Source: Hydrogenophaga crocea
Lineage (GTDB): Bacteria; Pseudomonadota; Gammaproteobacteria; Burkholderiales; Burkholderiaceae_C
Assembly: GCF_011388215.1 (NCBI RefSeq)
Contig: NZ_CP049989.1
Coordinates: forward strand, 1,736,001 to 1,800,000
Reading direction: 5' to 3'
Length of the DNA: 64,000 bases
This document shows positions 50,925 to 62,622 of the stretch, piece after piece; the stretch's first letter is position 1; every line of letters begins with the position of its first letter. The notes beneath the pieces were generated by a model. The model searched no databases and was not told where the DNA came from. It was given only the letters and a program-made list of their open reading frames with translations. The position numbers were made by a program, and so were the translations under genes.

Positions 50925-51686
50925 ATGCGCGTGAAAGACAAATCCATCATCGTCACCGGCGCCGGCAGCGGCATCGGCGAAGGCATTGCGCACCGGCTCG
51001 CGGCCGAAGGCGCGCAGGTCATCGTCAACGACGTCAACGTGGCCGGCGGCGAGCGCGTGGTGGCCGACATCGTGGCGCGCGGCGGCCGCGCGAGCTTCTT
51101 CGCGGCCGACGTGACGCGCAGCGACGACGTGAAGGCCCTGGTGCAGGCCGCGGTGCAGCGCCACGGCCGGCTCGACGTGGTGGTGAACAACGCCGGCTGG
51201 ACCCACAAGAACCAGCCCGCGCTCGACGTGAGCGAAGAAGAGTTCGACCGCTGCTACGCGGTCAACGTGAAGAGCATCTACCTGAGCGCGTTGCACGCGG
51301 TGCCGGTGTTCCGCGCCCACGGCGGCGGGGCCTTCATCAACATCGCGTCCACCGCGGGCGTGCGGCCCCGGCCCGGGCTCACCTGGTACAACGGCTCCAA
51401 GGGTGCGGTGATCATCACCAGCAAGTCGCTGGCGGCCGAGTTCGGCGCCGACAACATTCGCGTGAACTGCGTGAACCCGGTGATGAACCCCTTCACCGGC
51501 CTGGGCGCCTCGTTCGCGGGCGGCGAGCTCACCGACGAGCGCCTGGCCAAGTTCCGCAGCACGATTCCCCTGGGGCGCTTCTCCACGCCCGAAGACGTGG
51601 GCAACGCGGTGCTCTACCTGGCCAGCGACGAGGCCGCGTTCATTTCGGGCGTGTGCCTCGAGGTGGACGGCGGCAGATGTGTCTGA
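50925..51686 (+). CDS. short-chain dehydrogenase/reductase of the sugar-acid operon
   Basis: Classical SDR of 253 aa: TGAGSGIGEGIA, NNAGWTHKNQ, and the catalytic Ser (IASTAG) and Tyr-x3-Lys (YNGSK), closing with ISGVCLEVDGGRCV. An AGGAG site lies 9 nt before the ATG. As the last gene of the operon it may oxidise a polyol or another hydroxy substrate feeding the pathway. The specific reaction cannot be read from the sequence. Confidence 0.85.
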   Translation: MRVKDKSIIVTGAGSGIGEGIAHRLAAEGAQVIVNDVNVAGGERVVADIVARGGRASFFAADVTRSDDVKALVQAAVQRHGRLDVVVNNAGWTHKNQPALDVSEEEFDRCYAVNVKSIYLSALHAVPVFRAHGGGAFINIASTAGVRPRPGLTWYNGSKGAVIITSKSLAAEFGADNIRVNCVNPVMNPFTGLGASFAGGELTDERLAKFRSTIPLGRFSTPEDVGNAVLYLASDEAAFISGVCLEVDGGRCV

Positions 51687-51700
51687 GCTGACAACGCGGC

Positions 51701-52615
<915 letters not shown>

Positions 52616-52633
52616 GGGGGGCTCCGTTGGGGT

Positions 52634-53458
52634 TCAGCCGGGCGCAGGCGGCCAGACCAGGGGAAAGAGCGGATCGTCCATCGCCGCGCCCGCGGGCAGG
52701 CGCTGTTCCAGGCCCGGGAACGGCGGCGAGGTGCGCCAGCGGCGCGGCGCGTGCACGCTGTCGTCGCCCAGGTAGCGGGCCGAGAACACGCGCCGGCGTG
52801 CGCCCGGGCCGGTGCCGCTGGAGGCGTGCAGCGCGAGCATGTGGAAGGCCACGCAGTCGCCGGGTTCGAGCGCCCAGGCCAGTTGCGGCCAGGCCTGCGG
52901 CTCGGCCTCGATCGGCGGCAGTTCGGCCAGCGAGCCTTCGGGGAACCACTTGGCCTGCTGGTCGCGGAAGGTGCGCGGCATGTACCAGGTGCCGCGGTGC
53001 GAGCCGGCCACGAAGCGCAGCGTGCTCGCCAGCGGCACCGGGTCGACCGGGATCCAGAAGCTCACGTTCTGCGCGCCGTCCACGTTGTAGTAGGGCTGGT
53101 CCTGGTGCCAGGGCGTGGGCTGGCGCGTGCCGGGCTCTTTCACGAGCAGGTGGTCGTGGTAGAGCCGCGCGCTGCGGCTGCCCATGAGCTGCGCCGCCAC
53201 GTGCGGCAGCGACGATTCGCGCAGCACGTGGGCGTAGTCGGCGTTGGCCTGCCAGGTGCAGAAGTCTTCGACGAAGCGGCCCGGGTCGTCGGGCTCGCTG
53301 GCCACCAAGGCCAGCGGGCTCAGGTGGGCCAGGTTGTGCTCGATGCCGGCTTCGAGCCGCTGCAACTCCTGCGCGTTGAGCACCCCGCGCAGCACCACCG
53401 CGCCGTCGCGCGCGTAGGCGGTCACGGTGGCGGCGTCGAGCGGGTGGGCGCGCGGCAT
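52634..53458 (-). CDS. phytanoyl-CoA dioxygenase (PhyH) family protein
   Basis: Fe(II)/2-oxoglutarate-type dioxygenase of 274 aa. The iron triad is visible: His-x-Asp in PWHQDQPYYN and the distal His in VAFHMLALHASSG. An Arg (RRRVFSARY) could bind 2-oxoglutarate. The double-stranded beta-helix runs from about residue 90 to 240. The substrate is unknown; PhyH proteins act on lipids, mitomycin-type metabolites and others. It sits 15 nt after purL without an obvious pathway link. Confidence 0.85.
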   Translation of the reverse strand: MPRAHPLDAATVTAYARDGAVVLRGVLNAQELQRLEAGIEHNLAHLSPLALVASEPDDPGRFVEDFCTWQANADYAHVLRESSLPHVAAQLMGSRSARLYHDHLLVKEPGTRQPTPWHQDQPYYNVDGAQNVSFWIPVDPVPLASTLRFVAGSHRGTWYMPRTFRDQQAKWFPEGSLAELPPIEAEPQAWPQLAWALEPGDCVAFHMLALHASSGTGPGARRRVFSARYLGDDSVHAPRRWRTSPPFPGLEQRLPAGAAMDDPLFPLVWPPAPG

Positions 53459-53473
53459 GGGTTCAGCCCACCG

Positions 53474-56400
53474 TCAGCCGACCCAGCGGCGCGCGTTGCG
53501 CCACATGCGCATCCAGCCGCTGTGGGCCGAGGTGTCCTGGTCGGTCCAGCTCATGAGCACGTTGCGGAACACGCGCTCGGGGTGCGGCATGAGCGCGGTG
53601 AAGCGGCCGTCGGCGGTGGTGACGGACGTGAGGCCGCCCGGGCTGCCGTTGGGGTTGAACGGGTAGCGCTCGGTGGGCGCGCCGGTGTTGTCCACGTAGC
53701 GCATGGCCGCAATGGCCTTGGCCGGGTCGCCGCGGTGGCGGAAATTGGCATGGCCCTCGCCGTGCGCCACGGCGATGGGCAGGCGCGTGCCGGCCATGCC
53801 CTGGAAGAACAGGCTGGGCGAGTCGAGCACCTCGACCAGCGAGAGGCGGGCCTCGAAGCGCTCGCTCTGGTTGGTGGTGAAGCGCGGCCAGGCCTCGGCG
53901 CCGGGGATGATGTCGGCCAGCTCGGCGAACATCTGGCAGCCGTTGCACACGCCCAGACCGAAGGTGTCGGGGCGCGCGAAGAAGGCCTGGAACTGCTCGG
54001 ACAGCACCGGGTTGAAGGTGATGGAGCGCGCCCAGCCGATGCCCGCGCCCAGCGTGTCGCCGTAGCTGAAGCCGCCGCAGGCCACCACGCCGCGCACGTC
54101 CTCGAGCTTGGCGCGGCCGCTCTGCAGGTCGGTCATGTGCACGTCGAGCGCGTCGAAGCCGGCCTGGGTGAAGCACCAGGCCATTTCCACGTGCGAGTTC
54201 ACGCCCTGCTCGCGCAGGATCGCGACCTTGGGGCGCGAGAGGTTCAGGAAGGGCGCGGCCACGTCTTCGGCCGGGTCGAAGGTGAGGTGGGTGTGCAGGC
54301 CGGGGTCGTTGGGGTCGCCGGCGGCGGCGTGTTCGGCGTCGGCGCAGGCGGGGTTGTCGCGCCGCTGGTTGATCTTCCAGCTCACGCTGTCCCAGACCTG
54401 CTGCAGGTCGGCCAGCTTCGCGCTGAACACGGCCTTGGTGTCGCGCCACACCTGCAGCTCGCCCTTGCCGGCGTCGATGGCCGATTGCAGCGGCCGCGTC
54501 TTGCCCACGAAGTGGCTGAACTTCGACAGACCGTGCTCGCGCAGCACCTGCATGACCTCGTTGCGCTGCCCGGTGCGCACCTGCAGGACCACGCCCAGTT
54601 CTTCGTTGAACAGGGCCCGCAGCGTGAGCTCTTCGCGGCGCGCGCTGACCTGGGTGCTCCAGTTCTTGGCGTCGCCGAAGTCGGCGCGGCTGTCGCTGAT
54701 GCCGTCGCCTTCGGTGACGAGCTGGTCGACGTTGAGCGCCACGCCCACCTGCCCCGCGAAGGCCATCTCGGCCACGGCGGCGAGCAGGCCGCCGTCGCTG
54801 CGGTCGTGGTAAGCGAGGATGCGGCCCTGCGCGCGCAGCGCGTTCACCGCGTTCACCAGGTTCACGAGATCCTGCGGGTCGTCGAGGTCGGGCACCTCGC
54901 CGCCCGGGTGGCCCAGGGTCTGCGCGAGGATGCTGCCGCCCAGGCGCTTGCGGCCCTTGCCGAGGTCGATCAGCACCAGCGTGGTGTCGTCGATGTCGCG
55001 GTTGAGCTGCGGCGTGAGCGTGCCGCGCACGTCGGCGAGCGAGGCGAAAGCGCTCACGATCAGGCTCACCGGCGCGGTGACTTTCCTGGTCTGGCCGTCG
55101 GCCTGCCACTGGGTGCGCATGGACAGGCTGTCCTTGCCCACGGGAATGGACACGCCCAGCGCCGGGCACAGCTCCATGCCCACGGCCTTGACCGTGGCGT
55201 ACAGCGCGGCGTCTTCACCGGGCTCGCCGCAGGCGGCCATCCAGTTCGCCGAGAGCTTCACGCGCGGCAGTTCGATGGGCGCGGCCAGCAGGTTGGTGAT
55301 GGCTTCTGCCACGGCCATGCGGCCCGAGGCCGCGGCGTCGGTGGCGGCCAGCGGCGTGCGCTCGCCCATGCTCATGGCCTCGCCCGCGAAGCCCGCGTGG
55401 TCGGCCAGGGTCACGGCGCAGTCGGCCACGGGCACCTGCCAGGGGCCGACCATCTGGTCGCGGTGGCTCAGACCGCCCACGGTGCGGTCGCCGATGGTGA
55501 TGAGGAAGCGCTTGGACGCCACCGTGGGGTGGCTCAGCACGTTGATGACGCTTTGCTGCAGGTCCACGCCGGTCAGGTCGATCGCGGGCGATTGGCGCGC
55601 CACGGTCTTCACGTCGCGGTGCATCTTGGGCGGCTTGCCCAGCAGCACGTCCATGGGCATGTCCACGGGGCTGTCGGCGCCCTCGTCCACCAGGCGCAGC
55701 TGGCGTTCTTCGGTGGCCACGCCCACCACCGCGAAGGGGCAGCGCTCGCGCTCGCAGAAGGCCTGGAACTGCGGCAGCGATTCGGGCGCGATCGCGAGCA
55801 CGTAGCGCTCCTGGCTTTCGTTGCACCAGATTTCCTTGGGCGCGAGGCCGCTCTCTTCGAGCGGCACGGCGCGCAGGTCGAAGCGCGCGCCGCGGCCGGC
55901 GTCGTTGGTGATCTCGGGGAAGGCGTTGGACAGGCCGCCCGCGCCCACGTCGTGGATCGCCAGGATGGGGTTGGCCTCGCCCTGCGCCCAGCAGTGGTTG
56001 ATGACCTCCTGTGCGCGGCGCTCGATCTCGGGGTTGCCGCGCTGCACGGAGTCGAAGTCGAGCGAGGCGGCGTTGGTGCCGGTGGCCATGGAGCTGGCCG
56101 CGCCGCCGCCCATGCCGATCTTCATGCCCGGGCCGCCGAGCTGGATCAGCAGCGTGCCCGCGGGGAAGAGCACCTTGTGCGTGAGGCGCGCGTCGATGGT
56201 GCCCACGCCGCCCGCGATCATGATGGGCTTGTGGTAGCCGCGCTGCACGCCGTCGACCTGCTGCTCGTACTCGCGGAAGTAGCCGAGCAGGTTGGGCCGG
56301 CCGAACTCGTTGTTGAAGGCCGCGCCGCCCAGCGGGCCCTCGGTCATGATCTGCAGCGGGCTCGCGATGTGCTCGGGCTTGCCGCCCGCCTGGTCGCTCA

Positions 56401-57484
56401 GGCCGCCCCAGAGCTTGCCCACCGAAAAGCCGGTGAGGCCGGCCTTGGGCTTGGCGCCGCGGCCGGTGGCGCCTTCGTCGCGGATCTCGCCGCCCGCGCC
56501 GGTGGACGCGCCCGGGAAGGGCGAGATGGCCGTGGGGTGGTTGTGCGTTTCCACCTTCATGAGCACGTGCTGCGTGACCGCTTCGCTGCGGTACAGGGGC
56601 GCGCCCTGGCCGTCGTCGCGGGCGCTGAAGCGCTGAACCGCGTGGCCTTCCATCACCGAGGCGTTGTCGGCGTAGGCCACCACGGTGTGCTGCGGGCTCT
56701 TCTGGTGGGTGTTGCGGATCATGCCGAACAGGCTCTTGTCCTGCGGCACGCCGTCGATGGTGAACTGGGCGTTGAAGATCTTGTGGCGGCAGTGCTCGCT
56801 GTTGGCCTGCGCGAACATCATCAGTTCGACGTCGGTCGGGTTGCGGCCCAGGCCGGTGAAGGCGTCGATCAGGTACTGGATCTCGTCGTCGGCCAGGGCC
56901 AGGCCCCAGGCGGTGTTGGCGCGCTCGAGTTCGGCGCGGCCGCCGCCCAGCACGTCCACCCGCTCCATGGGCGCGGCCTGCAGCTCGGTGAACAGGGCCT
57001 GCGCCTCGTCGCGCGTGGCCACCACGGCCTCGGTCATGCGGTCGTGCAGCAGGCCGGCCACGGCCCAGCGCTGCTCGGGCGTGAGCGTGGGCTTGCCGCC
57101 CAGCAGACCGCTCTTGAGCGCGAGCCGGTACTCCACCAGCCGCTCCACACGGTGCACCACCAGGCCGCAGTTGCGCGCGATGTCGGTGGCCTTGGAGGCC
57201 CAGGGCGAGACCGTGCCCAGGCGCGGCATCACGAGCAGCGCGGGCGCGCCCGCGGCTTCGAGTTGCAGGTGTTCGGCCTGCACCGGTTCGCCGTAGGTGA
57301 GCAGCTCGCCCAGGCGCTGCGCGGTGGCGGCGTCGGGCGCGGCGTCGAAGGCCGCCAGGTGCACGAAGCGCGCGCTGAGGCCGACGATCTTGTCGTGGAT
57401 GGCTTGGAGCTGGGGGAGGAGCTGCTGGACTTTGAAGTCGCTGATGGCGTGACCGCCATCGAAGGTGCGCAGGTGCAGGGACAC
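53474..57484 (-). CDS. purL: phosphoribosylformylglycinamidine synthase (large, single-chain)
   Basis: Purine biosynthesis enzyme of 1336 aa turning FGAR and glutamine into FGAM. It is the long fused form: an N-terminal PurS-like domain, two AIRS-like halves ([40 protein letters not shown]), and a C-terminal class I glutaminase with Cys in [10 protein letters not shown] and the His/Glu dyad near [10 protein letters not shown]. The GTG at 57484 gives the family N-terminus ([10 protein letters not shown]); another in-frame GTG at 57511 is less likely. TAAAAT on the minus strand (57540-57545) is a candidate -10. Confidence 0.95.
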   Translation of the reverse strand: MSLHLRTFDGGHAISDFKVQQLLPQLQAIHDKIVGLSARFVHLAAFDAAPDAATAQRLGELLTYGEPVQAEHLQLEAAGAPALLVMPRLGTVSPWASKATDIARNCGLVVHRVERLVEYRLALKSGLLGGKPTLTPEQRWAVAGLLHDRMTEAVVATRDEAQALFTELQAAPMERVDVLGGGRAELERANTAWGLALADDEIQYLIDAFTGLGRNPTDVELMMFAQANSEHCRHKIFNAQFTIDGVPQDKSLFGMIRNTHQKSPQHTVVAYADNASVMEGHAVQRFSARDDGQGAPLYRSEAVTQHVLMKVETHNHPTAISPFPGASTGAGGEIRDEGATGRGAKPKAGLTGFSVGKLWGGLSDQAGGKPEHIASPLQIMTEGPLGGAAFNNEFGRPNLLGYFREYEQQVDGVQRGYHKPIMIAGGVGTIDARLTHKVLFPAGTLLIQLGGPGMKIGMGGGAASSMATGTNAASLDFDSVQRGNPEIERRAQEVINHCWAQGEANPILAIHDVGAGGLSNAFPEITNDAGRGARFDLRAVPLEESGLAPKEIWCNESQERYVLAIAPESLPQFQAFCERERCPFAVVGVATEERQLRLVDEGADSPVDMPMDVLLGKPPKMHRDVKTVARQSPAIDLTGVDLQQSVINVLSHPTVASKRFLITIGDRTVGGLSHRDQMVGPWQVPVADCAVTLADHAGFAGEAMSMGERTPLAATDAAASGRMAVAEAITNLLAAPIELPRVKLSANWMAACGEPGEDAALYATVKAVGMELCPALGVSIPVGKDSLSMRTQWQADGQTRKVTAPVSLIVSAFASLADVRGTLTPQLNRDIDDTTLVLIDLGKGRKRLGGSILAQTLGHPGGEVPDLDDPQDLVNLVNAVNALRAQGRILAYHDRSDGGLLAAVAEMAFAGQVGVALNVDQLVTEGDGISDSRADFGDAKNWSTQVSARREELTLRALFNEELGVVLQVRTGQRNEVMQVLREHGLSKFSHFVGKTRPLQSAIDAGKGELQVWRDTKAVFSAKLADLQQVWDSVSWKINQRRDNPACADAEHAAAGDPNDPGLHTHLTFDPAEDVAAPFLNLSRPKVAILREQGVNSHVEMAWCFTQAGFDALDVHMTDLQSGRAKLEDVRGVVACGGFSYGDTLGAGIGWARSITFNPVLSEQFQAFFARPDTFGLGVCNGCQMFAELADIIPGAEAWPRFTTNQSERFEARLSLVEVLDSPSLFFQGMAGTRLPIAVAHGEGHANFRHRGDPAKAIAAMRYVDNTGAPTERYPFNPNGSPGGLTSVTTADGRFTALMPHPERVFRNVLMSWTDQDTSAHSGWMRMWRNARRWVG

Positions 57485-57601
57485 GGTGGGGCCTGAGGTG
57501 CGTTGAACCACCCGCGGGCGGGGCGGTGGAAAGCCGGCGATTTTACCCGGCGGCCTCCATGGCGATCGGCCAGCGGGCGGCCCCCGGGCGGGGTCCGGTG
57601 G

Positions 57602-57607
57602 GATAAT
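57602..57607 (+). promoter_or_regulatory. candidate extended -10 (TGGGATAAT) for map
   Basis: GATAAT preceded by TG-G ends 8 nt before the map ATG, with no Shine-Dalgarno between. Confidence 0.4.
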
Positions 57608-57615
57608 CCGGCGCC

Positions 57616-58467
57616 ATGAGCATCACCTACAAGGACGCCGCCGGCATCGAGGGCATGCGCACCGCGTGCCGCCTCGCCTCCGAAGTGCTGGACTACCTCA
57701 CGCCGCTGATCCAGCCCGGCGTCACCACGCTCGAGATCGACCGCCTCGCGGCCGAGTACATGAAGCAACAGGGCACGGTGTCGGCCACCATCGGCTACCA
57801 GCCCGCGGGCTATCCGCCCTACCCGGGCCACCTGTGCACCTCGATCAACCACGTGGTGTGCCACGGCATCCCCAACGACAAGCCGCTCAAGAAGGGCGAC
57901 ATCCTCAACGTCGACGTCACCGTGATCACGCCCGAGGGCTGGTACGGCGACAACAGCCGCATGTTCCTGATCGGCGGCGAGGCCGCGGCCACGGTGCAGG
58001 CGCGCCGGCTCTGCCAGGTCACCTTCGAGGCCATGTGGAAGGGCATCGCGATGGTCAAGCCCGGCGTGCGCCTGGGCGACATCGGCCACGCCATCCAGGC
58101 CTACGCCGAAGGCAACGGCTACTCGGTGGTGCGCGAGTTCTGCGGCCACGGCATCGGCCAGCGCTTCCACGAAGAGCCGCAGGTGCTGCACTACGGCCGC
58201 CCGGGCACGCTCGAAGAACTCAAGCCCGGCATGACCTTCACCATCGAGCCCATGATCAACGCGGGCCGCCGCGAGATCAAGGAAATGGGCGATGGCTGGA
58301 CCATCGTCACGCGCGACCGCTCGCTCTCGGCCCAATGGGAACACACGGTGCTGGTCACCGACACCGGCTACGAAGTGCTCACCTGGTCGGCCGGCAACAT
58401 CGCCCCGCCCGCCTTCGTGACCGCGGCCGTGCTGAACCCCCAGGTGCAGGCCGGCGTGCCCGCCTGA
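57616..58467 (+). CDS. map: methionine aminopeptidase, type I
   Basis: Removes the N-terminal Met of new proteins, 283 aa. All five metal ligands are seen: Asp in NVDVTVI and GDNSRMF, His in [12 protein letters not shown], Glu in TIEPMIN and QWEHTVLV. The substrate-site His lies in VVCHGIPN. The C-terminus has about 20 extra residues ([11 protein letters not shown]...). It is followed 16 nt later by glnD. The start has no ribosome-binding site and may be leaderless. Confidence 0.95.
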   Translation: MSITYKDAAGIEGMRTACRLASEVLDYLTPLIQPGVTTLEIDRLAAEYMKQQGTVSATIGYQPAGYPPYPGHLCTSINHVVCHGIPNDKPLKKGDILNVDVTVITPEGWYGDNSRMFLIGGEAAATVQARRLCQVTFEAMWKGIAMVKPGVRLGDIGHAIQAYAEGNGYSVVREFCGHGIGQRFHEEPQVLHYGRPGTLEELKPGMTFTIEPMINAGRREIKEMGDGWTIVTRDRSLSAQWEHTVLVTDTGYEVLTWSAGNIAPPAFVTAAVLNPQVQAGVPA

Positions 58468-58483
58468 CCCGGGGGACGGCGGC

Positions 58484-61120
58484 ATGGACGACCTGGCCGC
58501 GCTGCGCCAGCGCTACCGCAACGACAAGGCCGCGCTGTTCGCCGAGATCGGCGAATCGGGCGCGTCCACGCGCGGCATCGGCCAGGCCCTGCGCCGCCTG
58601 GCGCGCCTGACCGACCAGACGCTGCAGACCCTGTGGCAGCGCGCCGGCTTCGGCCCGCGCTTCGCGCTGGTGGCGGTGGGCGGCTTCGGCCGGGGCGAGC
58701 TGTTCCCGCATTCCGACGTCGATGTGCTGGTGCTGCTGCCCGACGGCTGCCAGCCCGACGCCGACGCCGAGCTCAAGGCCCGCATCGAAGGCTTCATCGG
58801 CGCCTGCTGGGACCTGGGGCTGGAGATCGGCTCGAGCGTGCGCACCGTGGACGAGTGCGTGGCCGAGGCCGAAAAAGACGTGACGGTGCAGACCTCGCTG
58901 CTCGAATGCCGGCTGATCACCGGCCACCGCGCGGGCTTCAACACCCTGGTGCGCCGCCTGGGCGAGGCCATGGACCCCAAGGCCTTCTTCGTGGCCAAGA
59001 CGCTGGAGATGCGCCAGCGCCACCACAAGTTCGAGAACACGCCCTATGCGCTCGAGCCCAACTGCAAGGAGTCCCCGGGCGGCCTGCGCGACCTGCAGAT
59101 CATCCTCTGGGTGGCCAAGGCGGCGGGCCTGGGCCGCAGCTGGGACGAACTCGCGCGCACCGGCCTGGCCACGCCGCTCGAGGCGCGCCAGATCAAGGCC
59201 AACGAGGCGCTGCTGAGCCTGATCCGCGCGCGCTTGCACCTGCTGGCCAAGCGCCGCGAAGACCGGCTGGTGTTCGACCTGCAGACCGCGGTGGCCGAGT
59301 CCTTCGGCTTCAAGGCGCAGCTGCCCGCCCCCGGCGAGAGCAACCCGCGCGGCACGCGCCGCGCGAGCGAAGCGCTCATGAAGCGCTACTACTGGGCCGC
59401 CAAGGCGGTGACCCAGCTCAACCAGATCCTGCTGCTCAACATCGAAGAGCGGCTGGCCAGCACCGAGCCCGGCGTGCAGCGCCTGCGCCCGATCAACGAG
59501 CGCTTTTTCGACAAGGGCGGCATGCTCGAGGTGGCCAGCGACAACCTGTACCTGCAGCAGCCGCACGCCATCCTCGAGACCTTCCACATCTACCAGACCA
59601 CGGTCGGCATCAAGGGCCTGTCGGCGCGCACGCTGCGCGCGCTCTACAACGCGCGCGCCGTCATGAACGGACGTTTCCGCAGCGACCCGGCCAACCGCGA
59701 GACCTTCCGCCGCATCCTCATGGAGCCGCAGGGCATCACGCACGCCATGCGGCTCATGAACCAGACCTCGGTGCTGGGGCGCTACCTCTGGGTGTTCCGC
59801 AACATCGTGGGCCAGATGCAGCACGACCTGTTCCACGTCTACACCGTGGACCAGCACATCCTGATGGTGCTGCGCAACGTGCGCCGCTTCTTCATCGCCG
59901 AGCACTCGCACGAATACCCGTTCTGCTCGCAGCTGGCCGCGGGCTGGGACAAGCCCTGGATCCTCTACGCGGCGGCGCTGTTCCACGACATCGCCAAGGG
60001 CCGCGGCGGCGACCATTCCGAGCTCGGCGCGAAGGACGTGCGCACGTTCTGCCGCCAGCACGGCATCGAGCGCGAAGACGCCAGGCTCATCGAATTCCTG
60101 GTGGCCGAGCACCTCACCATGAGCCGGCTCGCACAGAAGGCCGACCTGTCCGACCCCGACGTGATCGCGGCCTTCGCGCAGCGCGTGGGCAACGAGCGCT
60201 ACCTCACCGCGCTGTACCTGCTCACCGTGGCCGACATCCGCGGCACCAGCCCCAAGGTGTGGAACGCCTGGAAAGGCAAGCTGCTCGAAGACCTGTACCG
60301 CTACACGCTGCGCGCGCTCGGCGGCCGCGCGCCCGACCCGGGCGCCGAGGTGGAAAGCCGCAAGCGCGAGGCGCTGCAACTCGTGGCGCTGCACGCCCTG
60401 CCCCACAACGCGCACAAGGCGCTGTGGGACACGCTCGACGTGAGCTACTTCATGCGCCACCAGGCCGACGAGATCGCCTGGCACACGCGCGTGCTCACGC
60501 GCGAGCTCGCCAAGGCCGACCGCGACCCCGAGCGCTGCATCGTGCGCGCACGTCTGTCGCCCGAGGGCGAGGGCCTGCAGGTGCTGGTGTACTCGCCCGA
60601 CCAGCCCGAGCTGTTCGCGCGCATCTGCGGCTACTTCGACATGTCGCAGTTCAGCATCCTCGACGCGCGCGTGCACACCACGCTCACCGGCCATGCGCTC
60701 GACACCTTCCAGGTGGTGGTGCCCGAGCTCGCCGAGCACTACCGCGAGCTCGTGGCCATGGTGGAAAACCGGCTGGCACAGATCATCGACGCGCGCGGCC
60801 CGCTGCCGCCGCCCACCAAGGGGCGGCTGTCGCGGCGCGTGAAGAACTTCCCCATCACCCCGCGCGTGGACCTGCGGCCCGACGACAAGGCCCAGCGCTG
60901 GCTGCTGTCGGTGTCGGCGAGCGACCGCGCGGGCCTGCTCTATGGCATCTCGCGCGTGCTCGCGCAGCACGGCGTGAGCGTGCAGCTCGCCAAGATCACC
61001 ACGCTGGGCGAGCGCGTGGAAGACACCTTCCTGATCAGCGGCGCGCCGCTGCAGGTGAACAAGCGCCAGATCGAGATCGAGACCGAGCTGCTCGAAACGC
61101 TCGAAGGCAACGCCGGCTGA
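58484..61120 (+). CDS. glnD: bifunctional PII uridylyltransferase / uridylyl-removing enzyme
   Basis: Sensor of glutamine that modifies PII, 878 aa. Domain order: nucleotidyltransferase ([19 protein letters not shown] near residue 70), GlnE-like linker, HD hydrolase domain ([16 protein letters not shown]), then two C-terminal ACT domains ([24 protein letters not shown] and [21 protein letters not shown]). The PII partner glnB is in the same window at 31304. It ends convergent with rlmB; the palindrome GCCGGC-TGA-GCCGGC covers its stop codon. Confidence 0.96.
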   Translation: MDDLAALRQRYRNDKAALFAEIGESGASTRGIGQALRRLARLTDQTLQTLWQRAGFGPRFALVAVGGFGRGELFPHSDVDVLVLLPDGCQPDADAELKARIEGFIGACWDLGLEIGSSVRTVDECVAEAEKDVTVQTSLLECRLITGHRAGFNTLVRRLGEAMDPKAFFVAKTLEMRQRHHKFENTPYALEPNCKESPGGLRDLQIILWVAKAAGLGRSWDELARTGLATPLEARQIKANEALLSLIRARLHLLAKRREDRLVFDLQTAVAESFGFKAQLPAPGESNPRGTRRASEALMKRYYWAAKAVTQLNQILLLNIEERLASTEPGVQRLRPINERFFDKGGMLEVASDNLYLQQPHAILETFHIYQTTVGIKGLSARTLRALYNARAVMNGRFRSDPANRETFRRILMEPQGITHAMRLMNQTSVLGRYLWVFRNIVGQMQHDLFHVYTVDQHILMVLRNVRRFFIAEHSHEYPFCSQLAAGWDKPWILYAAALFHDIAKGRGGDHSELGAKDVRTFCRQHGIEREDARLIEFLVAEHLTMSRLAQKADLSDPDVIAAFAQRVGNERYLTALYLLTVADIRGTSPKVWNAWKGKLLEDLYRYTLRALGGRAPDPGAEVESRKREALQLVALHALPHNAHKALWDTLDVSYFMRHQADEIAWHTRVLTRELAKADRDPERCIVRARLSPEGEGLQVLVYSPDQPELFARICGYFDMSQFSILDARVHTTLTGHALDTFQVVVPELAEHYRELVAMVENRLAQIIDARGPLPPPTKGRLSRRVKNFPITPRVDLRPDDKAQRWLLSVSASDRAGLLYGISRVLAQHGVSVQLAKITTLGERVEDTFLISGAPLQVNKRQIEIETELLETLEGNAG

Positions 61121-61126
61121 GCCGGC

Positions 61127-61894
61127 TCACACCGTGCGTTGCCGCAGGGCCTCGTAGAGGCACACGCCGCTGGCCACGGACACGTTCAGGCTCTCGACCG
61201 CGCCGCGCATGGGAATGCTCACGAGCTCGTCGCAGGTCTTGCGCGTGAGCTGCCGCATGCCCGGGCCTTCGGCGCCGAGCACCAGGGCCACCGGGCCCTT
61301 GAGGTCGACCTGGTAGACCGTTTTGGGCGCGTCGTCGCTGGTGCCGATGACCCAGATGTTGCGTTCCTTGAGTTCGTTCAGGGTGCGCGCGAGGTTGGTG
61401 ACCATGAAGTAGGGAACGGTCTCGGCCGCGCCGCTGGCCACCTTGGCCACGGTGGCGTTCAGGCCCACGGCGTGGTCCTTGGGCGCGATCACCGCGTGCG
61501 CGCCCGCGCCATCGGCCACGCGCAGGCAGGCGCCGAGGTTGTGCGGATCGGTCACGCCGTCGAGCACCAGCAGCAACGGGGCTTCGCCCGTGCCTTCGAA
61601 CTGGTCGAGCAGGTCGTCGAGCGAGCGCGCCTGCTCGACCGGCAGCACGCGCGCGGCCACGCCCTGGTGGCCGTGGCTGCCCGCGAGCTTGGCCAGGCGC
61701 AGGCCATCGGCCTCGATCAGGCGCACATTGGCTTCGCGCGCGCGCTCGATGAACTGGCGCATGCGGGCGTCGCGGCGGGTGCTCTCGAAGTACACCTCGA
61801 CAATGCTCTGGGGTGCGGTCTTGAGCCGCACGCCCACCGCGTGGAAACCGAACAGGACCTTGGTGGTGGACGGGGCTTTGGGGGAAGAAGACAT
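61127..61894 (-). CDS. rlmB: 23S rRNA (guanosine-2'-O)-methyltransferase RlmB
   Basis: SpoU-family enzyme of 255 aa that methylates G2251 of 23S rRNA. An N-terminal substrate-binding domain ([13 protein letters not shown]) precedes the knotted SAM fold with the three SpoU motifs: [27 protein letters not shown] and [18 protein letters not shown]. The ATG at 61894 lies 7 nt after GATAAT on this strand, inside the palindrome GGCGGGATTATCCCGCC. There is no ribosome-binding site. Confidence 0.93.
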   Translation of the reverse strand: MSSSPKAPSTTKVLFGFHAVGVRLKTAPQSIVEVYFESTRRDARMRQFIERAREANVRLIEADGLRLAKLAGSHGHQGVAARVLPVEQARSLDDLLDQFEGTGEAPLLLVLDGVTDPHNLGACLRVADGAGAHAVIAPKDHAVGLNATVAKVASGAAETVPYFMVTNLARTLNELKERNIWVIGTSDDAPKTVYQVDLKGPVALVLGAEGPGMRQLTRKTCDELVSIPMRGAVESLNVSVASGVCLYEALRQRTV

Positions 61895-61901
61895 GGGCGG
61901 G

Positions 61902-61907
61902 ATTATC
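61902..61907 (-). promoter_or_regulatory. candidate -10 (GATAAT) for rlmB inside a palindrome
   Basis: GATAAT on the minus strand, 7 nt before the ATG, is the centre of GGCGGGAT-T-ATCCCGCC (61896-61912). It is either a -10 for a leaderless message or a hairpin end of the upstream ABC gene. Confidence 0.35.
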
Positions 61908-61920
61908 CCGCCCCGGCGGC

Positions 61921-62622
61921 TCAGGCGGCCGCGGTGGCCGCGCCGCTGCTGATGTCCGCCACGCGCCCCGCCGCCACCGTGATGCGCCGCTCGCAGCGCG
62001 CCGCGATGCCGCGGTCGTGCGTGACCAGCACCAGCGTGGTCTGCTGCTCGCGGTTGAGCTCGAACATCAGCGCCATCACGGCCTCGCCGGTGGCGAAGTC
62101 GAGGCTGCCCGTGGGCTCGTCGGCCAGCAGCACGGCCGGGCGCACCACGAAGGCGCGCGCCAGCGCCACGCGCTGCTGCTCGCCGCCCGAGAGCACCTTG
62201 GGGTAGTGGCCGAGGCGCTCGCCCAGACCCACGCGCTGCAGCATGGCAGTGGCCGCGGCGCGCGCGTCGCGCCGGCCCGCGAGCTCCAGCGGCAGCATCA
62301 CGTTTTCGAGCGCGGTGAGGTTGGCCAGCAGCTGGAAGCTCTGGAACACGAAGCCCACCTTGGCCGCGCGCAGCGCGGCGCGCCGGTCTTCGTCGAGCGC
62401 GAACAGGTCGGTGCCGTCGATGTGAACCGTTCCTTGGGTGGGCGTATCCAACCCCGCCACGATGGACAGCAGCGTGCTCTTGCCCGAGCCCGAAGCGCCC
62501 ACGATGGCCACCGTTTCGCCGCGGCGCACGGTGAAATCGATATCCCGCAGAATGGTCAGCGTGCCTGTGGAGTCGGTGACCGACTTGGACACCTGGCTGA
62601 CCGCAATCATCACATCGGACAT
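61921..62622 (-). CDS. ABC transporter ATP-binding protein (YbbA/LolD type)
   Basis: ATPase of 233 aa of the MacB/LolD class: Walker [11 protein letters not shown]-loop FVFQSFQLL, signature [14 protein letters not shown], Walker [12 protein letters not shown], and H-loop VTHDRG. It resembles YbbA, which in E. coli is encoded divergently from tesA exactly as here. The matching permease (YbbP) is not in the window. The start codon overlaps that of tesA in CATG; an internal Met four residues on is an alternative. Confidence 0.9.
   Translation of the reverse strand: MSDVMIAVSQVSKSVTDSTGTLTILRDIDFTVRRGETVAIVGASGSGKSTLLSIVAGLDTPTQGTVHIDGTDLFALDEDRRAALRAAKVGFVFQSFQLLANLTALENVMLPLELAGRRDARAAATAMLQRVGLGERLGHYPKVLSGGEQQRVALARAFVVRPAVLLADEPTGSLDFATGEAVMALMFELNREQQTTLVLVTHDRGIAARCERRITVAAGRVADISSGAATAAA

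Noticed and set aside
61112..61126. GCCGGC-TGA-GCCGGC palindrome over the glnD stop as a terminator
   Set aside because: A hairpin is possible but there is no T tract on either strand, so I do not call it a terminator.
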